Origin: Hyphomicrobiales bacterium
GTDB taxonomy: Bacteria > Pseudomonadota > Alphaproteobacteria > Rhizobiales > Xanthobacteraceae
DNA: 64,000 nucleotides
Assembly (NCBI GenBank): GCA_017305715.1
Contig: JAFKKG010000013.1
Location: 124,001-188,000 of the forward strand
Reading direction: 5' to 3'
Shown one piece after another: positions 1 to 7,517 of this stretch. Position numbers and translations under genes: made by a program. Under the pieces are notes generated by a model. That model was given only the letters and a program-made list of their open reading frames with translations. It did no database searches and was not told the DNA's origin. How positions within the stretch are numbered: the stretch's first letter is position 1; each line of letters starts with the position of its first letter.

Positions 1-752
1 GTGATCAGCCCTGTCAGGTCGTCGATCAGCACGCGTTTGCCGGAACGCAGGGCGTCGAGAGAGGCCAGCTGTTCGATCGTCATGACCGGTGGCAAATTGG
101 CATATTCATGGGGGGCGATCTGCAGAAAGCTGTAGGTCCCGCCTGCCGGTACGAAAATGAAGATGGCAAGCGCGACGCAGAGCCCCAGGGCGTTGGCAAG
201 AACGAATTGCTGCAGCCGCACGAACCGTCGTGTCGGGACGAAGAGGATCATCAGCAACAGAAGCTGGGCCAGCATCGAGTTGTAGGCCAGGTCCGTGATG
301 ACCGCCAGCAACGGCCGGTCATTGATGAACTTCAAATAGGCGCGCCAATCCAGCCCCATCCAGACGTCGACGCTGTTGAGCAGCGCATCGCGATACGGAA
401 ATCCCGTGACCGCCAAAGGATAGGACAACGCGGCGCCCAGGGTCATGGCGAGCAGAAGCTGGGCAAAAACCTCCGTCGTGAAGCTGATAAAGGGATCGGG
501 CCGCACTCTCCGATAGAAAATCGACACGGCGACACAGGGCAGCGCGCAGAAGCCGATGGCCAGGATGCTGACCCATGCGAAGGAAAGGCCTGTGGCCCAA
601 TAACCGATGATCGTCACGACCGCCATCGCGGCGATCACGCCCCACAGCACGCGGCTGTTGCGATCTAATCGTCCCTGCTCGGAAATTGAAATGATGTTGG
701 CGGGAAGGAGGTCGATGGGTTGAAACGCTTTGACGAACGCGTGGTTGGACAT
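1..752 (-). CDS. PAP2-superfamily (Aur1/Ipt1-like) membrane protein, 3' end cut off by the window
   Basis: Reading leftward from an ATG at 752, an uninterrupted frame runs off the window edge (about 250 codons visible). The protein starts MSNHAFVKAFQPIDLLPAN and has several hydrophobic segments separated by short charged loops. The segment GLDWRAYLKFINDRPLLA, followed by AYNSMLAQLLLLM, resembles the region before the catalytic motifs of inositolphosphotransferase-like PAP2 proteins. The phosphatase motifs themselves would lie beyond the edge, so the family call rests on topology and this segment. No neighbour in the same operon is visible. Likely an inner-membrane lipid phosphatase or phosphotransferase; the substrate is unknown. 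Confidence 0.6.
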   Translation of the reverse strand, partial: MSNHAFVKAFQPIDLLPANIISISEQGRLDRNSRVLWGVIAAMAVVTIIGYWATGLSFAWVSILAIGFCALPCVAVSIFYRRVRPDPFISFTTEVFAQLLLAMTLGAALSYPLAVTGFPYRDALLNSVDVWMGLDWRAYLKFINDRPLLAVITDLAYNSMLAQLLLLMILFVPTRRFVRLQQFVLANALGLCVALAIFIFVPAGGTYSFLQIAPHEYANLPPVMTIEQLASLDALRSGKRVLIDDLTGLI

Positions 753-989
753 CGTGTCCCTCTGGCCAGGCACTTTGGTGTCAGATTGGGTCCGGAAAAA
801 CTAAGAAATCGAAAACGTATTGTTCGCTCATGCAACCCGAGCGCTTTTAAAGTTAAGAACGGTTAACTTTATGCTGGGGGATTGCGCAGAACGGGAACCG
901 GCAGCCGCCAAATGCGCGGCCCTGGGCGTTATTGACGCAACCGCTATGTCATAATCGACATAACGGTATCGTTCTCAGCAACCGTGTCG

Positions 990-1020
990 GCAAAAGGGGC
1001 CATCCACTGGCCCCTTTTGC
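990..1020. terminator. Perfect 13-bp hairpin, terminator-like in both directions
   Basis: Arms 990-1002 and 1008-1020 are perfectly complementary around a 5-nt loop, with an A-run on one flank of the stem and a T-run on the other. It sits in the 502-bp gap between two divergent genes (starts at 752 and 1255), so it terminates neither of them. The same gap holds a small palindrome at 945-962 (TATGTC, six bases, GACATA). Nothing else recognisable is present in 753-1254. Confidence 0.55.
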
Positions 1021-1254
1021 TGGTTGGGATGCCGCCGGCGGCCGCGAGGCCAGCGACCCGGGGCTGCCGGACAAGCGCGCGCGGCACCGCGGCGGACGCA
1101 TTTGATGCGGTCCGATGACGGCGCTGCCGGCGGATCACGCCGCCGCCCCTGGCAGCCTTGCCTTCCCGGCTATCGAGCAGCCAGCCTAACGGAATGTTTT
1201 CTTCCGTCGTGCCCGGGGTTTTGCTCTAGTGTGTGCGATCAACGGGGAAATGAC

Positions 1255-2559
1255 ATGGATGTTTCGGCCATTTTTGCGCGCATCGTCGCGCTGATCGGCG
1301 CGGTCGCGCTGTTTTGGCGCAAGTTGCAGGGCTCGGCACCGCAGCCGGCCTGGGGCACGACGCCCATCGTGCCGGAGGCGAAGCCGCAGGGCGCGATCCC
1401 GACGCTCAAGATGCCGACGGCGAGGGGCTGGCACGACGGGCAGAAGCCGACGGCGGCGCCCGGGCTCAAGGTCAATGCGTTCGCGACCGGCCTGCAGCAT
1501 CCGCGCTGGATCAATGTGATGCCCAATGGCGACGTGCTGATTGCCGAGTCCAATCAGGTCGCAGGTCCGGTCCGGAGCGTGTTCAGCTACGCGATGCAGG
1601 CGACGATGCGGCGCGCCCGGGCGCTCGGTGTCAGCGCCAACCGCATCACGCTGCTGCGCGACGCCGATGGTGACGGCGTCGCCGAAAAGCGCGGCATCTT
1701 CATGGAGGGGCTGAACCAGCCGTTCGGCATGGCGCTGGTGGGCGACACCTTCTATGTCGGCAACACCGATGGCGTGGTGGCGTTTCCCTATGTGGCGAAC
1801 GCCGATCGCATCACGGCGGCCGGGCGCAAGCTCGTCAGCTTCAAGCCCGGCGGGCATTGGACGCGGAGCCTGCTGCCGAGCTCTGACGGCAAGAAGCTCT
1901 ATGCCGGGGTCGGCTCGCTCACCAACATTGCCGACAACGGCATGGAGGAGGAAGAGGGGCGTGCGGCGATCTATGAACTCGATCTCGCCGGCGGATCCAA
2001 CCGCATTTTTGCCGGCGGCCTGCGCAATGCGGTGGGCATGGCGTGGGAACCAACGACCGGCGTGCTCTGGACCGTCGTCAACGAGCGCGACGGCCTCGGC
2101 GACGAGACGCCGCCCGACTATCTGACCTCGGTGCGCGACGGCGGCTTCTACGGCTGGCCCTATTGCTACTGGGGACAGACGGTCGACGACCGGGTGCCGC
2201 AGGACCCGGCCGCGGTCGCGAAGGCGATCAGGCCGGATTATGCGCTGGGCGGGCACACCGCCTCGCTCGGCCTGTGCTGGGTGCCATCGGGCACGCTGCC
2301 GGGCTTTCCGGACGGCATGGCGATCGGGCAGCACGGCTCCTGGAACCGCAGCACGCTGAGCGGCTACAAGCTGGTTTTCGTGCCGTTCGAGAACGGGCGT
2401 CCGTCCGGACCGGCGCGGGATATTCTGTCCGGCTTCCTCGCACCCGACGAGAAGGAGTCCTATGGACGACCGGTCGGGGTCGCGCTCGGCCCCGACGGCC
2501 GCTCGCTGCTGATGGCGGACGATGTAGGCGACGTGATCTGGCGCGTCACCGGCGCGTAG
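1255..2559 (+). CDS. PQQ-dependent sugar dehydrogenase (sorbosone dehydrogenase type)
   Basis: A 434-residue protein with a hydrophobic N-terminus (ALIGAVALFWRK) that could be an uncleaved anchor or export signal, followed by a six-bladed beta-propeller of the GSDH/sorbosone dehydrogenase family. Visible family hallmarks are FATGLQHPRWINVMPNGD, VLIAESN, GLNQPFGMAL, FAGGLRNAVGMAWEP, LWTVVNERDGLGDE and IGQHGSWNRSTLSGYKL. Such proteins oxidise aldose-type sugars in the periplasm using PQQ. The ATG at 1255 is preferred over an upstream GTG/ATG in the same frame because GGGGAAA lies just before it and the extra upstream residues look non-coding. It stands alone; no PQQ synthesis genes are nearby. 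Confidence 0.88.
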   Translation: MDVSAIFARIVALIGAVALFWRKLQGSAPQPAWGTTPIVPEAKPQGAIPTLKMPTARGWHDGQKPTAAPGLKVNAFATGLQHPRWINVMPNGDVLIAESNQVAGPVRSVFSYAMQATMRRARALGVSANRITLLRDADGDGVAEKRGIFMEGLNQPFGMALVGDTFYVGNTDGVVAFPYVANADRITAAGRKLVSFKPGGHWTRSLLPSSDGKKLYAGVGSLTNIADNGMEEEEGRAAIYELDLAGGSNRIFAGGLRNAVGMAWEPTTGVLWTVVNERDGLGDETPPDYLTSVRDGGFYGWPYCYWGQTVDDRVPQDPAAVAKAIRPDYALGGHTASLGLCWVPSGTLPGFPDGMAIGQHGSWNRSTLSGYKLVFVPFENGRPSGPARDILSGFLAPDEKESYGRPVGVALGPDGRSLLMADDVGDVIWRVTGA

Positions 2560-2700
2560 CAGGGCAGGCCGGCATCGCGCCCTAATCTTGGGTTGCGAAC
2601 CCGGCCGGAAGCGCCGAGAATTGGCGGCCGCGTTCATTGAGCGCGGCTTCGGATTCGTCTCCAGGTTCGTTTTGGACTTGTTCACAAAGAAGGCCAGTGA

Positions 2701-3504
2701 GTGCGCGTCGCCGGGTGGATATTGTTGATTGCCGGGGCTGCGCTGTGCGCCACGCTGGTATGGGCCACGCTCGGCTTCCTGCTGATGGGTGTCGGCCTGC
2801 TGTCGTTGCTGGTGGCGGAGAACAATCGCAAGCGAAGCCGGCGCGCTGACCTGGACGATGTGGACGACGCGGGCGTCGACGGGCCGATGATGGCGCCTGC
2901 GCCCGTCGCGGCGCCTCCGCCAACCCCGGAACCGGAGTTGCTCGTTCGCCGTGAACCGTCGATGGGGACAAGGCCGCCGGCGTCTTCCTACGATCGCCAG
3001 GCATGGCAACAGCTTGTCGAGAGTGATGCCGATCTCGCAGCGGTGGCCTCGGTCCTCGGCGACTATGGGCACCAATATGTGGATGAACTGGCTAGCGAGT
3101 ATTTGGCGGTCGCGGACAAGGCGCGCCTGCCAGCGATCGTTGACGGCATCATTGGCAGGGCGGGGGCGCGCGTTGCGCCGCGCGTCAATCCGGGGCCGGC
3201 GAGCGACGTCAAGCCAGTCAGCAGCGTGCGCACGCCGAACCTGATGGCGCCTCGGCCGGATCGCCAACCAAGGCCTTTGCCTCCGGCGAAACCAGAAGTT
3301 TCCGAATCACCGCCGGATTCCGTGCCTCAACCGGTCGCACCGGTCAGGCAAGAAATGGCCGGCGCACCCGCCCCGCCGCCGATGGCGGTGGAACCCGTGC
3401 TGGACACGGCAGATCGAAACAAGACGATCGTCAGCGCGGATGACGATCTCACCGCGATGCTCGGCAGATTGGCCGGCGACGCTGCCACCCCCGGCAAAAG
3501 CTGA
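2701..3504 (+). CDS. Hypothetical membrane-anchored protein with proline-rich middle
   Basis: A 267-residue protein starting at GTG 2701, just behind a GAAGG ribosome site. Residues 4-40 form one or two transmembrane segments (VAGWILLIAGAALCATLVWA, then LGFLLMGVGLLSLLVAEN), followed by a basic stop-transfer (NRKRSRR). The rest is soluble, with stretches rich in Pro and Ala (APVAAPPPTPEPE and the residue 180-240 region) typical of flexible linkers. A central helix-rich stretch (about 95-150) contains WQQLVESDADLAAVASVLGD. I do not recognise a named family. The gene stands alone between the sugar dehydrogenase and a tiny gene. Confidence 0.65.
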   Translation: MRVAGWILLIAGAALCATLVWATLGFLLMGVGLLSLLVAENNRKRSRRADLDDVDDAGVDGPMMAPAPVAAPPPTPEPELLVRREPSMGTRPPASSYDRQAWQQLVESDADLAAVASVLGDYGHQYVDELASEYLAVADKARLPAIVDGIIGRAGARVAPRVNPGPASDVKPVSSVRTPNLMAPRPDRQPRPLPPAKPEVSESPPDSVPQPVAPVRQEMAGAPAPPPMAVEPVLDTADRNKTIVSADDDLTAMLGRLAGDAATPGKS

Positions 3505-3598
3505 TAGCTGCTGCGCGCCGAACTTTATTCCCCAGTCACACTTCGACCACGAGCGACTGGCTTGATTCGTGCACGCCCGAAGCAGGCGGGAGATCGCA

Positions 3599-3775
3599 AT
3601 GAAGCGGGACATCGGGATGATCAGCGGCGCGACGCTCGCGATCGGCATGCTCATGTGGGCGTTCGTCGGCAATCCGGAAAGCGCGAGCCGGACCCGTGTG
3701 AGCCACAAGATGGATATGGCCCCGGAACTGAAGCTGATATCCGAGCGCAGCCCGTATATGCGGACCGAGCGCTGA
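3599..3775 (+). CDS. Small hypothetical protein (58 residues) with one hydrophobic segment
   Basis: The ATG at 3599 follows GCGGGAGA, a plausible ribosome site. The product begins MKRDIGMISGATLAIGMLMWAF, a lysine/arginine start followed by a hydrophobic stretch that could be a signal peptide or anchor, then a short polar tail. The frame could extend ten codons upstream, but that start lacks a ribosome site. No family recognised; the gene could be spurious, though its charge and hydrophobicity pattern looks natural. Confidence 0.4.
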   Translation: MKRDIGMISGATLAIGMLMWAFVGNPESASRTRVSHKMDMAPELKLISERSPYMRTER

Positions 3776-3832
3776 ACACGCGGGAGGCGACAGCGGCATC
3801 GAATGCACTGGTGTTCCGGGGCCGATAGCCGA

Positions 3833-4852
3833 TTATCCTGATGGTACCCGGAAGGTGGCCCGGTAATGTGCGGGGCTGGTGCCCAGCCGCCCCCTGAAAT
3901 GATGCCTCATGGCGTCAGCCGAGCCGAACCCGGTTTCGGTCGCGATGCCTTCGATCGGGATCTGTGTCGCCTCCAGCAGTTCGCGGGCCTTTGCGACGCG
4001 TGCCTGCACCACCCATTCGCCGGGCGACATCCCGGTTGCCTCCTCGAAGCGCCGGATGAAGGTGCGGCGGCTCATGCGGGCGCGTGCGGCAAGGCTTGCG
4101 ATCGTCAGGTCGCGATCGAGATGGCGTAAAGCCCATGCGAATGTCGAGGTGAGCGTGTCGCCTTCAGCCTTGCGGACGGGCTGGGGAATGAATTGCGCCT
4201 GTCCTCCGTCACGGTGCGGCGCGATCACCAGTCGCTGCGCCAGCCGGTTGGCAATCTCGGCGCCAAGATCGCGCCGCACGATATGCAGGCACAGATCGAG
4301 CCCGGCCGCCCGACCGGCGGAGCTCATGATGTTGCCTTCATCGACATAGAGCACATTGGCATCGACCTGCACCTTCGGATAGCGCCGCGACAGCGTCTCG
4401 GTGTGTGCCCAATGCGCGGTGGCGCGGCGGCCATCGAGCAGTCCGGCGGCGCCCAGGATGAAAGCGCCGGCGCAGATCGAGGCGATGCGCGCGCCACGCC
4501 GGTTGGCGCGCCTGAGCGCAGCGAGCAGGGAAGCAGGCGGCGACTCCACGATCTCAAGCGATCCCGGCACGATGATCGTGTCCGCTTGAGCCAGCGCCCC
4601 GATCCCGGCGCCGGCGATGACCTTGAGACCGTTATTGGCGGTGAGTGGACGTCCCGGGCGCTCGGAGCACACGACGACCCGATACCAGTCACTGCCCATG
4701 CCGAACACCTCGACCGCAAGGCCGAGCTCGAAGGCGTTGACGCCGTCATAAGCCACCACGGCGACGGTGCGCTTGCGCGGCGCCGGGCGGGACTTCGCGT
4801 TTCGTGAGAGCCGGATTGGCATGATTTTTAGGATACTAGGCATTCGTGCCAC
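3833..4852 (-). CDS. GlxA/FtrA-type transcriptional regulator (DJ-1/PfpI domain + AraC HTH)
   Basis: A 339-residue regulator in two parts. Residues about 28-195 are a DJ-1/PfpI-like amidotransferase fold (VVAYDGVNAFELGLAVEVFG; the elbow ASICAGAFILGAAGLL carries the Cys at about 127). Residues about 235-335 are an AraC/XylS DNA-binding domain with two helix-turn-helix units (LTIASLAARARMSRRTFIRR and the GIATETGFGSADAMRHHFRG region). Members of this family usually regulate nitrogen-compound or formaldehyde-related genes, but the ligand here is unknown. It is divergent from the PPOX/metallo-hydrolase pair starting at 4926 and overlaps their promoter area, so it probably controls them. Downstream in-frame ATGs (4822 area) are possible alternative starts. 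Confidence 0.85.
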   Translation of the reverse strand: MARMPSILKIMPIRLSRNAKSRPAPRKRTVAVVAYDGVNAFELGLAVEVFGMGSDWYRVVVCSERPGRPLTANNGLKVIAGAGIGALAQADTIIVPGSLEIVESPPASLLAALRRANRRGARIASICAGAFILGAAGLLDGRRATAHWAHTETLSRRYPKVQVDANVLYVDEGNIMSSAGRAAGLDLCLHIVRRDLGAEIANRLAQRLVIAPHRDGGQAQFIPQPVRKAEGDTLTSTFAWALRHLDRDLTIASLAARARMSRRTFIRRFEEATGMSPGEWVVQARVAKARELLEATQIPIEGIATETGFGSADAMRHHFRGRLGTSPAHYRATFRVPSG

Positions 4853-4925
4853 TGGTCAACGGGGCGCGTATGTCCCAGGTTCGAGGGCGAGCCCAACGGC
4901 TGGAATCGGCGAGGGAAACGCCCCG

Positions 4926-5549
4926 ATGATCGAGCACCTGACCTATCTCAGCGCGGCCCAGGAATTGCGGCCGCCCTATCTTCAGCCTTCTGCGCTGGTC
5001 CGCGCCAAGCAACTCGACCGACTCGATGCGCATTGCCGTCATTTCATCGCCCGCGCGCCGCTCGTCATCGTCGGTTCGTCCGATCCGGAGCGCGGTCACG
5101 ACGTCAGCCCGCGCGGCGATGCGCCCGGCTTCGTGCGCGTCCTCGATTCCGGACACCTCGCCATTCCCGATCGGCCGGGCAACAACCGGCTCGATACGAT
5201 CGAAAACCTGCTCGCCAATCCGGCGATCGGACTGCTGTTCATCATTCCCGGCATCGACGAATTGCTGCGCGTCAACGGCAATGCGCGTCTCACCGGTTCG
5301 CTGCCGCTTCTGGAATCGATGTCGGTCGGCGGCAAGGTCCCGAAGCTCGCGATCGTCGTCACCGTCACGGAAGCATTTCTCCACTGCAGCAAGGCGCTGA
5401 AACGTGCTCGCCTTTGGCGCGACGATTACCGGCTCGACCGCGCGGCGTTTCCGACGCTTGGCCGGATGCTGGCCGACCAGATCAGCTCACCCGACGTCGG
5501 CCTCATCGAGGCGCGGATCGAAGCGGACGCGCGGGACAATCTCTACTGA
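4926..5549 (+). CDS. PPOX-family FMN-dependent flavoprotein (MSMEG_1061/DR_2398 type)
   Basis: A 207-residue split-barrel flavoprotein. Visible family features are an FMN-binding stretch near SSDPERGHDVSPRGDAPGF, the substrate-facing LAIPDRPGNNRLDTIENLLA, and IGLLFIIPGIDELLRVNGNA, characteristic of the pyridoxamine-5'-phosphate-oxidase-like group that uses FMN or F420 for small-molecule reductions. The ATG at 4926 is used; a longer in-frame extension overlaps the divergent regulator and looks non-coding. Its stop is 12 bases before the metallo-hydrolase start, so the two are co-transcribed. The substrate is not predictable from sequence. Confidence 0.85.
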   Translation: MIEHLTYLSAAQELRPPYLQPSALVRAKQLDRLDAHCRHFIARAPLVIVGSSDPERGHDVSPRGDAPGFVRVLDSGHLAIPDRPGNNRLDTIENLLANPAIGLLFIIPGIDELLRVNGNARLTGSLPLLESMSVGGKVPKLAIVVTVTEAFLHCSKALKRARLWRDDYRLDRAAFPTLGRMLADQISSPDVGLIEARIEADARDNLY

Positions 5550-5561
5550 AAGGACATGACC

Positions 5562-6311
5562 ATGAAACTTCGACTGTTGCGCAACGCGACCCTCAGGCTC
5601 GAACTCCACGGCAAGGCCATTCTGATCGATCCGTTCTTCGCGCCAAAGGGTTCGCGGCCGTCGTTTACCGGGCGCGCGCCCAATCCGCTGGTCGAGCTGC
5701 CGGCGAGCCCGGAGGAAATCCTCGACGGCGTCGAGCTCGTCGTCGTTTCGCATCTGCATGCCGACCATTTCGATCCCGTCGCACACGAACTGGTGCCGAA
5801 GCATCTGCCGCTGATCTGCCAGCCCGGCGACGAGGACAAGATCCGCTCATATGGATTCAGTGATGTGAGGCCGCTCACCGAATTCATGGACTGGCGGGGC
5901 ATCCGGTTTGAGCGCCGCGAGGGCAGCCATGGTCTCGGACCCGTCGTCAAGAAGATGGGATCGGTGATGGGTTTTTCCATCACCGCGAGGGACGAACCCT
6001 CGCTCTATTGGGCCGGCGACACCGTGCTTTATCCGGCGATCCAGGCCACCATCACGGCGAGCAAGCCCGAGATTATCGTCATTCATCCTTGCGGCGCAAA
6101 ATGGGATGGTGACCTCATCACGATGGATGCGGCGGAAGCGGTCGCGACTTGCAGGCTGGCTCCCAACGCCGTGGTGATCGCGACGCACATGGAATCACTC
6201 GACCACGCAACCGTCACGCGGGACGAACTGAGGCGGTATGCGCAGGAACAAGGCATCACGTCCCGGCAGTTGCGGATACCAGGGGATGGCGAGTTGCTGG
6301 CTCTCGGGTGA
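5562..6311 (+). CDS. MBL-fold metallo-hydrolase (UlaG-like)
   Basis: About 249 residues of the metallo-beta-lactamase fold. The metal-binding signature SHLHADHFD lies near residues 63-71, with a further Asp in YWAGDTVLY and a distal His in IATHME. The short, compact form (no C-terminal extension) is that of UlaG-like hydrolases, which cleave esters or lactones using two zinc or manganese ions. The ATG at 5562 is chosen over the one at 5556 because its spacing from AAAGGA is normal. It is the second gene of a pair with the PPOX flavoprotein and may be controlled by the divergent GlxA-type regulator. Confidence 0.85.
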   Translation: MKLRLLRNATLRLELHGKAILIDPFFAPKGSRPSFTGRAPNPLVELPASPEEILDGVELVVVSHLHADHFDPVAHELVPKHLPLICQPGDEDKIRSYGFSDVRPLTEFMDWRGIRFERREGSHGLGPVVKKMGSVMGFSITARDEPSLYWAGDTVLYPAIQATITASKPEIIVIHPCGAKWDGDLITMDAAEAVATCRLAPNAVVIATHMESLDHATVTRDELRRYAQEQGITSRQLRIPGDGELLALG

Positions 6312-6316
6312 GGGCG

Positions 6317-6343
6317 GGGGTCTATCCCAGGCGGACAGACCCC
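6317..6343. terminator. Hairpin between convergent genes
   Basis: GGGGTCT (6317-6323) and AGACCCC (6337-6343) are complementary around a 13-nt loop. It lies between the stops of two convergent genes (6311 and 6361). There is no clear T-run, so termination efficiency is uncertain. Confidence 0.4.
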
Positions 6344-6360
6344 ACGCGCCGCGTATCGAT

Positions 6361-7437
6361 CTAGGGCCTGGCTTCGAGAATCATATTGAAGGGAGTTTCG
6401 GTGGCCCGGCGCACCGACGTGAACCCGCCCTTCTGGATGACCTCGCGCAACTTGGCCTCGCCGGCCTGTGCCCCGAGCGACGCGCCGACTTCCTGCGATC
6501 TCGATGTCGGCAGGCAGATCATGGTAGAGCCCGCATAGAACAGCCGCCCGACCGGGTTCATGTTCTGTTGCAGGCTGTCACCAGCCATCGGCTCGACGAT
6601 CATCCAGGTTCCGTCCGGCTTGAGGGACTGCCTGATATACGCGGCCGCTCCCACCGGGTCGCCCATGTCGTGCAGGCAGTCGAAGCAGGTGACGAGATCG
6701 AAGTCCTTGCCGGGATAATCCTTCGCGAGGCCGACTTCGAAGCGCGCGTTCTTCGCCACGCCATGGTTCGCGGCGTGAGTTGCCGCGTCGCGGATCGAGT
6801 CGGGATGAAAATCGTAGCCGACGAACTGCGATTTCGGGAACGCCTTGGCCATCACGACCGTGGACCAGCCATGGCCACAGCCGACGTCGGCGACGCGGGC
6901 TCCGCGCTCGAGCTTTTCGACCACGCCCGACAAAGCAGGCAACCAGGACGCGACGAGGTTGTTGTGATAGCCGGGGCGGAAAAAGCGCGCCACCGCGCAG
7001 AACATGCAGCCGGCCTGTTCACCCCAGGCGACGCCGCCGCCCGATTTGAAGGCGGCCTGGACCTTGGGCTGATTGTCGAGCAGTGCCGCCATCAGGTCGA
7101 AGCCGCCCATCATGTAGACCGGGCTTTCCTCGTTGGCGAACACCATCGCCTGTTCGGGCGGCAATGAGAATTTCGCCGATGCGGCGTCGTAGGCCAGATA
7201 GTTTGACGCCGCCTGATGCGACAACCACTCGCGCAGATAACGTTCGTCGACCTTGGCCGCTTTGGCGAGGTCAGCGGACGTCATCGGCCCGCTGGCCTGC
7301 AACGTCTTGTAGAGACCGAACGTATCGCCCATGCGCACCATGGCAATGCTGGATGCACCGCCGAGATCCTGCAACATCTGGCCGACAAAATTATTGAGCT
7401 TGCCTTCATCGAATTTGGCTTCAGATGGATTCGACAT
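6361..7437 (-). CDS. Class I SAM-dependent methyltransferase with N-terminal winged helix
   Basis: 358 residues. Residues about 20-110 form a winged-helix dimerisation/substrate domain like that of small-molecule O-methyltransferases (GLYKTLQASGPMTSADLAKA, then AKVDERYLREWLSHQAAS). Residues about 180-350 are a Rossmann SAM-binding domain with motif I VADVGCGHGWST, an acidic residue after strand 2 (GYDFHPDS) and the post-motif FDLVTCFDCLHDMGDP. Genes of this shape are common next to hydrolase or monooxygenase genes. It lies 80 bp after the hydrolase/glycosyltransferase gene on the same strand and is probably the last gene of the TetR-led operon. The substrate is unknown. Confidence 0.85.
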   Translation of the reverse strand: MSNPSEAKFDEGKLNNFVGQMLQDLGGASSIAMVRMGDTFGLYKTLQASGPMTSADLAKAAKVDERYLREWLSHQAASNYLAYDAASAKFSLPPEQAMVFANEESPVYMMGGFDLMAALLDNQPKVQAAFKSGGGVAWGEQAGCMFCAVARFFRPGYHNNLVASWLPALSGVVEKLERGARVADVGCGHGWSTVVMAKAFPKSQFVGYDFHPDSIRDAATHAANHGVAKNARFEVGLAKDYPGKDFDLVTCFDCLHDMGDPVGAAAYIRQSLKPDGTWMIVEPMAGDSLQQNMNPVGRLFYAGSTMICLPTSRSQEVGASLGAQAGEAKLREVIQKGGFTSVRRATETPFNMILEARP

Positions 7438-7517
7438 GAAAATTCTCCTCTTTGGGACACGACTATCGCTATGGAGTTCGCTCCGCCGCGGTTCTGCCGC
7501 GGCGAAGCGATCTGTTG

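Noticed and set aside
1186-3267. A 693-codon open frame on the minus strand
   Set aside because: It lies opposite the PQQ-type sugar dehydrogenase and the following gene, is Arg/His/Ala-rich, and shows no domain pattern: an antisense shadow in high-GC DNA.
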